Positions 6,430 to 15,349 of a stretch of 64,000 nt of DNA are shown here, one piece after another. A program made the translations under genes and the position numbers. Origin of the DNA: Paenibacillus qinlingensis (lineage in GTDB: Bacteria; Bacillota; Bacilli; Paenibacillales; NBRC-103111); contig NZ_JABMKY010000011.1 in assembly GCF_013204845.1 (NCBI RefSeq), positions 1 through 64,000 of the forward strand, written 5' to 3'. Below the pieces are notes generated by a model. The model was not told the origin of the DNA and did no database searches. It saw only the letters and a program-made list of their open reading frames with translations. Every line of letters begins with the position of its first letter. The stretch's first letter is position 1.

Positions 6430-9400
6430 TTAAGGTCGCAGCGCTTCCGCGGAAAGCGGCTCAATTAACTTCAATAATTCAATAATATCGGATTTATCAA
6501 ACGTACCATTTCCATCCATATCATACCCTAATGGCGTTACCGCGAGAACGTTGGTGATGTCCCACAGCTTCTCCTCTTTTTGATAAAAGAGGGACACGAT
6601 ATGTACGGTTGAAGCTGTACCATCCAGGCTCACCACTTTTACTTGGAATCGGTTCAAGCCTTCCACGAACGAAATAGGTTCACTCTGTCCGTTCGTCACC
6701 TCGATAGCTGCGCCTAGCTGGCCGCTCTGCGGATCCATTTGCTTCAACTCGGTGATAGTATCGGCTTCCATTGAAGCTGTTTGAAAAGAGAATGTTGATT
6801 TAGCGCCATGAACAATTGCCGCGATCCACGGAGTGGATGTTGGCAGTATTTTGCCATAGTCATCACTTGTGAGCACAAGTTGCGCGAAAGCAGGCTGCAC
6901 AACAACTGTCACCGATGGGGACTCCGTGCTATCTGTGAGGCCGGCTCTTTCGTACAGCGCGGTATATTGGTGCGTGCCAGAGCTAACGCCTGTTAAGTTG
7001 ATTTCCGCATTTCCGTACACATCGGTCGTTACCCTTGCTCTTTCAACGCCATTCTCTTTCAATGAAATGTAGCCAGGCTGCGTCAAGTCACCGATTAAGT
7101 CGCCTACGGATACGGAGAATTGGATAGGCTCTCCGAGCTGGAAAGTTCCACTCGGATGATTCAAAATAAGTACAGTCCCCTGCGTATTCGGTTTGATGAC
7201 TTGAGTGATTGAAGCTGACGTCTGTGCTTCATGCAGCAGGTCAGGAACGTAAGCGACCTGAATAGGGTAAGTTCCAGGTAGCAGCGCTGCCGAAGTGATA
7301 GAAGCAGTTCCTGTCGAGTCAAGTTGTATTGGAGTGTCTAGTAAGTTGCCGCCACTAAAAACAACATGGCCAGCAGGAATCTTTGACTCTCCATTCGTAT
7401 TGGTCACATGTGCGGTAAATGTAAGGGGAGTTCCATAATAAACAGCCTCCGTAACAGAAGCGGTAACCACTACAGTAACAGGAATTGGTTTAATCTTCAG
7501 ACTGCTGCTGGTTGATTCCCCATTAAGATGCTCGTCATCCCCTAAGTAACTTGCGACGACCGTATGCGTGCCAACAGCAAGCTGCTCTGTCTCCCAAGTT
7601 GCTGTCCCGTTCGTCAGTGTCAAAGCACCCGGCCAATTACTGAAGCCGCCTGTACCTGAAAGTGTTACCGTCCCTGTAGGAACTGACCCACCACTGCCTG
7701 TGTTAACTACCTGCACCATGACGCTTACTGTGTGTCCGTATATGCTTTCCCCGGATTGTGGTGTTATAGACAGATGAACACTAACCGGTGCTTTGGATAC
7801 AGGCTGGGTAATTGGCTGCGAAGCACTCGTGTTATGATTGCCATCACCGCTATATTCCGCCGTAATGACGAGATCGCCGACCGGAAGATCGTGAGTGGCA
7901 AGCACCGCAGTGCCATTGTTATCTAGTGAGATTGGTGCTTGCAAGGCGACACCGTTATTTTTGAAAGTAACTGTGCCTGTTGGCTTGATGCTAGGATTCA
8001 GTATATGTGTTACTTGTGCTGTTAAAGTCGTCGTTTCACCGACAGTAACCTCACCCGATGATGATAGGGTTGTCGATGTACTTGCTTTGTTTACGGTATG
8101 CCCGACTGCAGTTGATGGACTTGCCGCATGGTTGCTGTCTCCGCTGTACACCGCTTTAAAAGAGTAGGCTCCGGCTGATATACTATCGGGCATCGACCAT
8201 TCAGCGCTACCTGAAATAAGAGGGGCAGTCCCTAGTGTGGTTGAACCATCTTTGAAAGTTACGATACCATCTGGTGGAATTGAGTTGCCAATCGTATTTG
8301 CTACAGATGCACGTAACGTCAATGAAGTTCCGTAGGTAGAAGCTGCGTCTATCGCTCCTTTAACCATCAAAGTTGATGAAGTAGGGATCAGATTGACGAC
8401 CACGGGAATAGAGCTTGAGCTATTGGCAACATGTGTAAGACTTCCACCGTAATGTGCTGTGATTGAATGGGTTCCCAATTCGAGAGTAGGCGCCGTCCAA
8501 GTTGCTGTCCCTGAACTCAACGTTCCTGTGCCAAGTACAGTTGAGCCCTCCTTGAACGTCACGGTTCCTGCCGGTTCCAGGATACTCGTCATGCCATTGG
8601 TCACAGTTGCTGTCAACGTCACGGAGTTCCCGACTGTCGTGCTTTCGGGACTAGCGCTGACCGCCACGACTGTCGGAATTCCTAGAACGGATTGCGATAA
8701 ACTACTAGACGTACTGGCTAGATGCTGAGCATCGCCATCATAAGTCGCAGTTACGGAGTAACCACTTACTGGCAGCGACGACGTCGTAAAGGTTGCGACT
8801 CCGCTTCCGTTAACACTCGTAGCGTCCAATACATTGTTACCTTCTCGAAAGGTGACCATTCCCCCCGGCATGACCTGACTGCCATCCGTATTGGCTACTG
8901 TTGCTGTGAATGTAATTGGCTCGCCAACATATATGAGCCCAGCATTTGAGGTAAGCGTGGTATTGGTTTGAATGGCATGAACCGTATGCACAAAAGTAGA
9001 CGACTGTGGACTATGTATACCATCTTCGGCTGAATAACTAGCTGTTATCGTATGTGTACCTACAGCTAGGCTGGGGAAGGACATAGAGGCGTGAGCATTG
9101 TAATTTTCAAGCTGCTCCCAAGTACGTATTGTTTGCGCATTGCTCTGTCCGACAAGTGTAACTGTCTTAGCGATGTTATTTACAGTGATATCCGTAACGT
9201 AACGATTCCCTGGAAATTCCCAAGCTTTTACCAACGTGTTACTCGCATCATACCCGTACAAATAAGTAATGGTATTATTGTCCGTATCGCTGAATGCCCA
9301 ATAACTGAGTCCTCCCCACTGAATAACAGGACAGTTCGAGCAAGTGAGTTTTTTCCCAGCAGGCATCGGAGCAAGCCCTGAGCTCTTAAAAACAACCTCT

Positions 9401-9672
9401 GGTTCTGAAGCAACGAGCTCCTGTGGTTCTCCAATCACTGTGCCCCCATCATAGAACGTGATGCTCCCAGTTGGTGTTGCCCCGCCTAATGTACCATCTG
9501 TCACAACAGTAGTAAGTTGCACCGACTCGCCATAAGTGGACGATGTCTGGCCTGTAATTACTTGTCCAACTGTCGTAAGTGCATAAGCTGCCGGCAGATA
9601 GGAGTTAACTAAGAGGGCAACCAAAAGAACTGCGCCAATCCATCGCAGCTTATTGCTATTTTCGCGTTTCAC
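6430..9672 (-). CDS. Secreted multi-domain Ig-like repeat (Big_3_5 type) protein with terminal EF-hand-like motif
   Basis: The 1080-residue protein starts with a signal peptide (basic NKLRW, then GAVLLVALLVNSYLPAAYA). About eight bacterial Ig-like repeats of about 90 residues follow, each with a GxVTFxxG core and a GTHxxxAxYxGDxxH end. The first repeat is interrupted by about 100 extra residues with a LTCSNCP motif and many aromatics. The extreme C-terminus has DMDGNGTFDKSDIIELLKLI, a single calcium-loop or dockerin-half motif. I chose GTG 9672, 7 bases after GGAGG; ATG 9678 would be only one base from it. TATAAT lies on the minus strand at 9704-9709. It probably acts as an extracellular adhesive stalk; no enzyme domain is visible. 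Confidence 0.8.
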   Translation of the reverse strand: MKRENSNKLRWIGAVLLVALLVNSYLPAAYALTTVGQVITGQTSSTYGESVQLTTVVTDGTLGGATPTGSITFYDGGTVIGEPQELVASEPEVVFKSSGLAPMPAGKKLTCSNCPVIQWGGLSYWAFSDTDNNTITYLYGYDASNTLVKAWEFPGNRYVTDITVNNIAKTVTLVGQSNAQTIRTWEQLENYNAHASMSFPSLAVGTHTITASYSAEDGIHSPQSSTFVHTVHAIQTNTTLTSNAGLIYVGEPITFTATVANTDGSQVMPGGMVTFREGNNVLDATSVNGSGVATFTTSSLPVSGYSVTATYDGDAQHLASTSSSLSQSVLGIPTVVAVSASPESTTVGNSVTLTATVTNGMTSILEPAGTVTFKEGSTVLGTGTLSSGTATWTAPTLELGTHSITAHYGGSLTHVANSSSSIPVVVNLIPTSSTLMVKGAIDAASTYGTSLTLRASVANTIGNSIPPDGIVTFKDGSTTLGTAPLISGSAEWSMPDSISAGAYSFKAVYSGDSNHAASPSTAVGHTVNKASTSTTLSSSGEVTVGETTTLTAQVTHILNPSIKPTGTVTFKNNGVALQAPISLDNNGTAVLATHDLPVGDLVITAEYSGDGNHNTSASQPITQPVSKAPVSVHLSITPQSGESIYGHTVSVMVQVVNTGSGGSVPTGTVTLSGTGGFSNWPGALTLTNGTATWETEQLAVGTHTVVASYLGDDEHLNGESTSSSLKIKPIPVTVVVTASVTEAVYYGTPLTFTAHVTNTNGESKIPAGHVVFSGGNLLDTPIQLDSTGTASITSAALLPGTYPIQVAYVPDLLHEAQTSASITQVIKPNTQGTVLILNHPSGTFQLGEPIQFSVSVGDLIGDLTQPGYISLKENGVERARVTTDVYGNAEINLTGVSSGTHQYTALYERAGLTDSTESPSVTVVVQPAFAQLVLTSDDYGKILPTSTPWIAAIVHGAKSTFSFQTASMEADTITELKQMDPQSGQLGAAIEVTNGQSEPISFVEGLNRFQVKVVSLDGTASTVHIVSLFYQKEEKLWDITNVLAVTPLGYDMDGNGTFDKSDIIELLKLIEPLSAEALRP

Positions 9673-9847
9673 TATCATTCCTCCGCCCTGCGTAATTCTT
9701 GTAATTATACTAAATTTATCGGATTTTGTGTGTATAAAATGAATAGAAAAAACCATCTGCACCCTGCATGTAACAGGTACAAACGGTTTTTCTCTTCCTA
9801 AGTGTCAAATTGGATGTTATATCTCAAACTGAACTGTTGCACCGCTC

Positions 9848-10027
9848 ATGGACAGGTTGAATGAAGGAATGTGGGAGTGTCAGCCCGGAGATTTGAAGAA
9901 GAGCCATATTGTCCGTTCATTTCAAATTGCTGATGGGCTGCATGAAAGCAACTATTTACGTATGAACCCATCAATTTACGTTAAATATGTTCAATCCGCA
10001 AGACAAAACTGTTCCTGTTCACGATAA
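9848..10027 (+). CDS. Doubtful small ORF, 59 aa
   Basis: ATG 9848 opens 59 codons ending at TAA 10025-10027, and the translation is protein-like (MDRLNEGMWECQPGDLKKSH at the start). No ribosome site is visible and no family is recognised. It may be the tail of a decayed gene in the gap between the Ig-repeat gene and the kinase gene. Confidence 0.2.
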   Translation: MDRLNEGMWECQPGDLKKSHIVRSFQIADGLHESNYLRMNPSIYVKYVQSARQNCSCSR

Positions 10028-10065
10028 ATAAAGTGCTGTAACATGAACTGTATCATAGGCGGATT

Positions 10066-11889
10066 ATGTCATTTTATGGAGAGGGTATGTTGAAAATGAG
10101 GGGACTTCTTCGCAGGCTGCTGCCGCAAAAAATTAAATTCCGGTTGTTTTTCGGCTTTGTACTCGTAATTCTGATTCCACTGTTTATTTTGCAACTCTAT
10201 TATTACCGGCAGACAGAGGACCTGATCGTTAACAAAATCAGCGAGCAATTCGGCGCGCAGCTGAACATTATGAAAACGGACTATAACGACACGGTGAAAG
10301 CTATGTTTCTGCACCTGGTTCAATTGGAAAAAGAACCTGCCGTTATGGAAGCACTGCAAGCGGGAGACAATAATTCGCCCAGCGATAACGCTAGGCAAAT
10401 TCGCGAAGTACTCGAGAAAATGCGTAACCGCAATTTATCTCAAAGCCGGTTTTTGTATGTCTCGGTGGCAGATGTGACTGGCAGTCAATACGATTCGTTC
10501 GATGTGCCACAAGGGGAAAGACTGCCTGATTGGAATGCCAAAGCTATTCGTGAGTTGGAAAACAGTAAAGAAAGCTATCGCTGGCTATCCGCAGATCGAA
10601 ACGATTTGCCAGTGGGACTTAGCGAAAGCGCTCACATGCTGACGCTGACAGGTTCCCTCAAAGAGCAGGGGAAGCTTGTGGGTGTCGTGCGCATCCGTTT
10701 CGATTATGAGGCATGGATGAAAGGGATTGCTAAGGATTTTCCAGTACAACAAAACTATTATTTGGCCGATGAAGCGGGCAACTTGCTTGCTCAAACGGAG
10801 AAAATGAGCGGGATGAGCTCAGAAGTTGGTCGTAAGCTGCTGCAAAGCCCCGATCAGCAACTCTTGTCATATATTGATGAACGTTATTCTATGCTGTATA
10901 ACTCGATAACGTTGACTCCGCAGAAATGGCAGATCATAGGTGAATTTCCGCTTCGCTTTTATTTCGGCGACCTGAAGTTACTGGAAAGGCGCATGGTAAT
11001 CACCTTTTTGCTGCTGACCGTTGCATTTATTGGCTTGACACTGTTTGTCTCATCGACGATCACAAGACCGCTTCACCAACTCAAGAAAAAAATGGAGAAC
11101 ATGGTGAAAATGAGGCTGAAAACGTTTTTACCTGAGACGAATTACCGTGGTGAAATACTTGCGCTGGCACAATCTTTCAATCAAATGGTCACTGATACCA
11201 ACTTACTGGTGCATCAGTTGAAACAGGAGGAACGGCAGAAGGAAGCCGTACGGTTTCAAATGCTGCTAGCCCAGATGAAGCCTCATTTTTTGCTGAACAC
11301 GCTGAATACGTTGAAATGGCACGCGATCGACCGGGAAGACAAGGTTACATCGGAAATCTGCATTCAACTAGGGAAGCTGCTAGAAACGAGTCTTAATGCG
11401 GAAGTGGAGCTAATCCATCTAAAAGAAGAAATTGAGCTGATTAATGCGTATTTGTACATTCAAAACGTTAGGTTCGACCATCTGTTCGACTTTCGTTACG
11501 AATACGAAGAGAAGCTTCAATATGTGCTCGTCCCAAAACTCAGCTTGCAGCCTCTTGTGGAAAATGCAATTGTACACGGATTCGCGAGAATGAGTCGCGG
11601 TGGTTTAATTGTCGTTCGCATCTATGAACAGCATGACTCGGTTGTGGTGGAGGTGCAGGATAACGGACAAGGCTTGCAGGAGGCGGAGCGGGTGAGGCAG
11701 AAACGGGTGCGCAAGGGTATCGGATTAACAAACGTAAAGGAACGGCTGGAGCTCCTGTTTAAAAAAAATGCAGAGCTGCAGTTGATGGAGCTAGAGGAAG
11801 GTGCATTGGTACGGCTGCGATTTCCTATGCTGATGTCGGTTCCATATAGCAAGGGAGGGGATCATCATGTGGAAACTGATCATCGTTGA
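10066..11889 (+). CDS. YesM-like sensor histidine kinase
   Basis: This 607-residue membrane kinase senses an extracellular signal, probably a sugar or sugar-loaded binding protein, and phosphorylates the regulator encoded next. Two membrane helices (about residues 27-46 and 310-332) flank an extracellular Cache-like domain. A HAMP linker (TRPLHQLKKKMENM) follows, then the His_kinase domain with phospho-acceptor His407 in MKPHFLLNTLN, and an HATPase domain with N-box NAIVHGF and G-box DNGQGL. The first ATG (10066) has a weak AGGCGG; ATG 10087 or 10096 are alternatives nearer GAGAGGG. Its end overlaps the regulator gene by 23 bases. Two-component pairs of this type regulate adjacent LplB/YtcP/LipO importers in Paenibacillus. 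Confidence 0.88.
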   Translation: MSFYGEGMLKMRGLLRRLLPQKIKFRLFFGFVLVILIPLFILQLYYYRQTEDLIVNKISEQFGAQLNIMKTDYNDTVKAMFLHLVQLEKEPAVMEALQAGDNNSPSDNARQIREVLEKMRNRNLSQSRFLYVSVADVTGSQYDSFDVPQGERLPDWNAKAIRELENSKESYRWLSADRNDLPVGLSESAHMLTLTGSLKEQGKLVGVVRIRFDYEAWMKGIAKDFPVQQNYYLADEAGNLLAQTEKMSGMSSEVGRKLLQSPDQQLLSYIDERYSMLYNSITLTPQKWQIIGEFPLRFYFGDLKLLERRMVITFLLLTVAFIGLTLFVSSTITRPLHQLKKKMENMVKMRLKTFLPETNYRGEILALAQSFNQMVTDTNLLVHQLKQEERQKEAVRFQMLLAQMKPHFLLNTLNTLKWHAIDREDKVTSEICIQLGKLLETSLNAEVELIHLKEEIELINAYLYIQNVRFDHLFDFRYEYEEKLQYVLVPKLSLQPLVENAIVHGFARMSRGGLIVVRIYEQHDSVVVEVQDNGQGLQEAERVRQKRVRKGIGLTNVKERLELLFKKNAELQLMELEEGALVRLRFPMLMSVPYSKGGDHHVETDHR

Positions 11890-13444
11890 GGATGAGCCAT
11901 TAGTGAGAAGAACGATTGTCGGCAGAATCAATTGGCAGGAGCACGGGTTCCAGCTTGTAGGCGAAGCAGGGAATGGCCAGGAGGCTCTTGAGCTGATCCA
12001 CTCGTGCAACCCTGATCTCGTCATAACGGATATCGTCATGCCTCTGATGGATGGCATCGAGCTTCTAAAGGAGACCCGTACGGGGGGATGGGACTGCCGA
12101 TTTCTGATGCTGACCTGTATGAACGAATTCGAATTTGCGAGGCAGGCGCTCGAATATGGGGCTTCCGGGTATTTGCTCAAGCTTTCCATGGATGTGAAAT
12201 CCTTGGAGAGGGCACTGCATAAAATCAAGCGGGAACTAGAAAGCCGAGCAGAAGTTCGCGAGCTGCAAGCGAAACAGAGCTTGTACAGGTACCGCGACAT
12301 GTATCGATCGCTGTGGGATCGTTTTTACCTTAGGGAGGGCAGGCTTCAGGGTTTGGAAGATGAGATGGTGGCGATGCCTTCATTCTCTTTGCAACATGTA
12401 TTTTTTTGTGCTTTTTTACACGACAACGTGGAATATTGCATGGAGCAAGCACGGAAAATCGGTTACCTTGGCTCAGATGAGATGAGTGTCCGGTCCGAGT
12501 GGTCATCGTTTACGCAGGACGGAATTACGACCGTCTTCTGCTGGAGCGACCGTACATTCGCCTGGAAAGCTCCTTCAGCAGGTGAACCCGGCATTATGTA
12601 CGCCGCAATTTATGCCAAACCGTTCCCGGCATCCGAGCTGGGCAAGGTCTGGTTCGAGGCGCTGCTCATGCTGGACAGATGCTGGCACGACGGGCGGATA
12701 GGCCTCGTAAGCGTTGACGCTCGCTTTGGGCAATCAAAGACCTCATCTGCTGTATTCGAACAGGAGGTTTCCTCCCTAACCAGGCAACCTTTCTCCGCTT
12801 TGTCATGGTCACACGAGAGGGAGCTATTGCTCATCTTCGAACAGAGTAAGGTGGAAGCTTGCAAGACGATACTTGATTTGCTATGGAACGAGATGATGGA
12901 GCTAACGATACCGGTTACGTTTGTTAAAGAAACAACGGTAAGGTTGGACCGCCTTTTTGCGCGGATTGTCAATCATCCTGGACTGCCTTCTGGAGAATTG
13001 ACGGGGGTTGCTTTTTCCCAGCAGCTGAAAGAGCTGTTTTGGCAGCGAATCGAAAGGTATTTGCAGCATAAGGCGGCGTCTGAGGAAGAACTGACAGACC
13101 ACGAAGAGATAAATAAAATCATCCGGTTTATCCGGCAAAATTACGATGAGAACATTACGCTCAAATCGATGGCCCGATATGTTGCGATGGAGGAGCATTA
13201 TGTCAGTCGGTTGTTCAAGTCAAAGGTGGGGGAAAATCTGATCAACTATGTACAGCACTATCGCGTCGAAAAGGCGAAGGTATTTTTGGCTGAGTCGGAT
13301 TTATCCGTTAGCGATGTAGGCTGCAACGTTGGCTTCAGCAATGACAATTATTTCATCAAAATATTCAAGCGTGTGACGGGAATAACGCCAAGCGTATATC
13401 GAAAACGAATGGAGTCACAGGATGAACCGCAGCATACAAGTTAA
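11867..13444 (+). CDS. YesN-like response regulator, REC plus AraC-type HTH
   Basis: The 525-residue protein has an N-terminal receiver domain (residues 1-120) with acidic pair Glu8/Asp9, phospho-acceptor Asp55 in LVITDIVMP and Lys near 104. A central region of unknown fold follows, then a C-terminal AraC-type double helix-turn-helix (about residues 420-520) with the typical VGFSNDNYFIKIFKRVTG. ATG 11867 sits 6 bases after GGGAGGGG. It partners with the overlapping kinase gene and most likely activates the downstream importer, oxidoreductase and glycosidase genes. The operator is not identified. Confidence 0.9.
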   Translation: MWKLIIVEDEPLVRRTIVGRINWQEHGFQLVGEAGNGQEALELIHSCNPDLVITDIVMPLMDGIELLKETRTGGWDCRFLMLTCMNEFEFARQALEYGASGYLLKLSMDVKSLERALHKIKRELESRAEVRELQAKQSLYRYRDMYRSLWDRFYLREGRLQGLEDEMVAMPSFSLQHVFFCAFLHDNVEYCMEQARKIGYLGSDEMSVRSEWSSFTQDGITTVFCWSDRTFAWKAPSAGEPGIMYAAIYAKPFPASELGKVWFEALLMLDRCWHDGRIGLVSVDARFGQSKTSSAVFEQEVSSLTRQPFSALSWSHERELLLIFEQSKVEACKTILDLLWNEMMELTIPVTFVKETTVRLDRLFARIVNHPGLPSGELTGVAFSQQLKELFWQRIERYLQHKAASEEELTDHEEINKIIRFIRQNYDENITLKSMARYVAMEEHYVSRLFKSKVGENLINYVQHYRVEKAKVFLAESDLSVSDVGCNVGFSNDNYFIKIFKRVTGITPSVYRKRMESQDEPQHTS

Positions 13445-13537
13445 ATCCGTTCTATGATGTAGGCAATTCCGTTCCTTATTCGCGCCTCCGGTACCTGTTA
13501 CGATAAGTTCATAACGTGAGGAGAGGAGGTTTGCCGA

Positions 13538-14449
13538 TTGGAACATGCTTATTGGAGAAGGGTATGGAGCTTTAGGGCATTTTACCTGATGCTGTTGCCG
13601 GGAGTTGTCTATTACATCATTTACAAATATGTTCCAATTTACGGCTTGATCATTGCTTTCAAGGATTATGACATTCTCGAAGGTATTGTTAAAAGTCCTT
13701 GGGCTGACCCGTGGTACAAACATTTTCAAGAGTTTTATGAATCCCCTTATTTTTCGCAGTTGCTTGGCAATACGGTTCTAATCAGTTTATACAAAATAAT
13801 CTTCGGGATGATTCCGCCAATTGCCCTTGCTATTTTACTGAATGAATGCCGGTATAAATGGTTGAAAAGCATCGTCCAAACACTCAGCTACATGCCGCAT
13901 TTTTTGTCATGGGTCATCATTTACGGAATTTTGGTCGTGTTGCTATCCGAGAATTCAGGCATTGTGAACCGCTGGATCGTGGAGGCAGGTGGCCAATCGA
14001 TTCCATTTCTCAGTTCAACCGAATGGTTTCGGACCGTTCTGGTCGGTTCTGACATTTGGCAGAACATGGGCTGGGGAGCCATTATTTACTTGGCTGCGAT
14101 GGCGGGAATTGATCCCACACTTTATGAAGCTGCTCGTGTTGACGGGGCGAGTCGAATGAGAATGATTTGGCATATAACGCTGCCGGGGATCCGGAACGTT
14201 ATCGTGTTGCTGCTCATTTTGCGCCTAGGACAAATGCTGGATGCGGGGTTCGATCAAATTTACATCATGTACAATGTGCACGTTTATCCAGTCGCTGACA
14301 TTTTGGATACTTGGGTGTTCCGCACTGGGTTAGAACAATGGAACTTTAGCTTGGCTTCCGCCGTCGGACTGTTCAAATCGCTGATTGGACTTGTGCTTGT
14401 GCTTGGCTCTAATCGGTTAGCGAGAAGATGGGGGGAGAGCATATGGTAA
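13538..14449 (+). CDS. Sugar ABC transporter permease, LplB type
   Basis: The 303-residue protein has six predicted membrane helices and the EAA loop of binding-protein-dependent importers (YEAARVDGASRMRMIWHITL), which contacts the ATPase. The N-terminus (YLMLLPGVVYYIIYKYVPIYG) is typical of the LplB subfamily of oligosaccharide permeases. TTG 13538 is the start, 7 bases after GAGGAGAGGAGGT. The stop overlaps the start of the second permease gene. No dedicated ATPase lies nearby, as usual for this class, which shares a general MsmX-type ATPase encoded elsewhere. Confidence 0.9.
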   Translation: MEHAYWRRVWSFRAFYLMLLPGVVYYIIYKYVPIYGLIIAFKDYDILEGIVKSPWADPWYKHFQEFYESPYFSQLLGNTVLISLYKIIFGMIPPIALAILLNECRYKWLKSIVQTLSYMPHFLSWVIIYGILVVLLSENSGIVNRWIVEAGGQSIPFLSSTEWFRTVLVGSDIWQNMGWGAIIYLAAMAGIDPTLYEAARVDGASRMRMIWHITLPGIRNVIVLLLILRLGQMLDAGFDQIYIMYNVHVYPVADILDTWVFRTGLEQWNFSLASAVGLFKSLIGLVLVLGSNRLARRWGESIW

Positions 14450-15303
14450 GGATGCCGGGGGAACGAGTGTTTAATGGCATTGCCTACACCTTGCTTGCAT
14501 TAGTTGGACTGGCAGCTGTCTTGCCACTCTTATACGTTGTTTCTGTGTCGCTGACGCCTTACGGGGAAGTGCTGAAAAACGGAGGTTACGTGCTTATACC
14601 GAAGCACTTGACCTTAAGCGCTTACAGTAAACTGCTAGAGACGTCGAACATTTTCCGCTCGTTGCAGGTAACGGTTCTAATCACGGTAGTCGGCACGCTA
14701 ATTAACCTCGTGTTGACCACACTCATGGCTTATCCGTTAAGTAGGAAAAATATGCCATGGCGCAGTTTTTTTCTTGGGATGGTGGTCCTTACCATGCTGT
14801 TCGGTGGCGGGATCATTCCGACTTACTTGGTTGTGAAGGCAACGGGACTGATCGATTCAATATGGTCAATGATTCTGCCCAATGCCATATGGAGCTTTAA
14901 TGTGTTAATTATGAAAAGTTTTTTCGAAAACTTGCCGGAGGAGCTGCTCGAATCGGCGCGAATCGATGGGGCTAAGGAATTTCGCATTCTAAGGCAGATC
15001 GTCGTCCCGCTGTCGAAGCCATCCTTGATCACGATCGGGCTGTTTTATGCGGTCGGTCATTGGAATCAGTTTTTCGCCGCAATCATGTATGTGACGGATC
15101 GTAGATTGTATCCACTTCAAGTGGTTGTCCGTGAAATCTTGATGATGACGCAGCAGCCGCTGGAAAGCGCCGAAAACATGGTTCCGACGGTGACGATGCA
15201 AATGAGCGCTGTGGTGCTCGCGAGCTTGCCCATCATTGTTGTATATCCGTTTTTGCAAAAGCATTTTACAAAAGGTATGCTGCTCGGTTCGATTAAAGGT
15301 TGA
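14443..15303 (+). CDS. Sugar ABC transporter permease, YtcP type
   Basis: This is the second membrane subunit of the importer (286 residues, six helices). It has an EAA loop (ESARIDGAKEFRILRQIVVP) and the conserved MLFGGGIIPTYLVVK and FAAIMYVTDRRLYPLQ stretches of YtcP-like permeases. ATG 14443 has GGGGGAGA 5 bases upstream and overlaps the previous gene by 7 bases; an ATG at 14428 has no ribosome site. It works with the LplB-type partner and the lipoprotein encoded next. Confidence 0.9.
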   Translation: MVRMPGERVFNGIAYTLLALVGLAAVLPLLYVVSVSLTPYGEVLKNGGYVLIPKHLTLSAYSKLLETSNIFRSLQVTVLITVVGTLINLVLTTLMAYPLSRKNMPWRSFFLGMVVLTMLFGGGIIPTYLVVKATGLIDSIWSMILPNAIWSFNVLIMKSFFENLPEELLESARIDGAKEFRILRQIVVPLSKPSLITIGLFYAVGHWNQFFAAIMYVTDRRLYPLQVVVREILMMTQQPLESAENMVPTVTMQMSAVVLASLPIIVVYPFLQKHFTKGMLLGSIKG

Positions 15304-15349
15304 ATTAGGACGTGTCTAACACAAAGACGAAGAAAGAAGGGGTTCGTGT

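Noticed and set aside
9745-9793. Hairpin AAAAACC...GGTTTTT upstream of the Ig-repeat gene as a terminator
   Set aside because: The inner stem has several mismatches and its position relative to any gene end is unconvincing.
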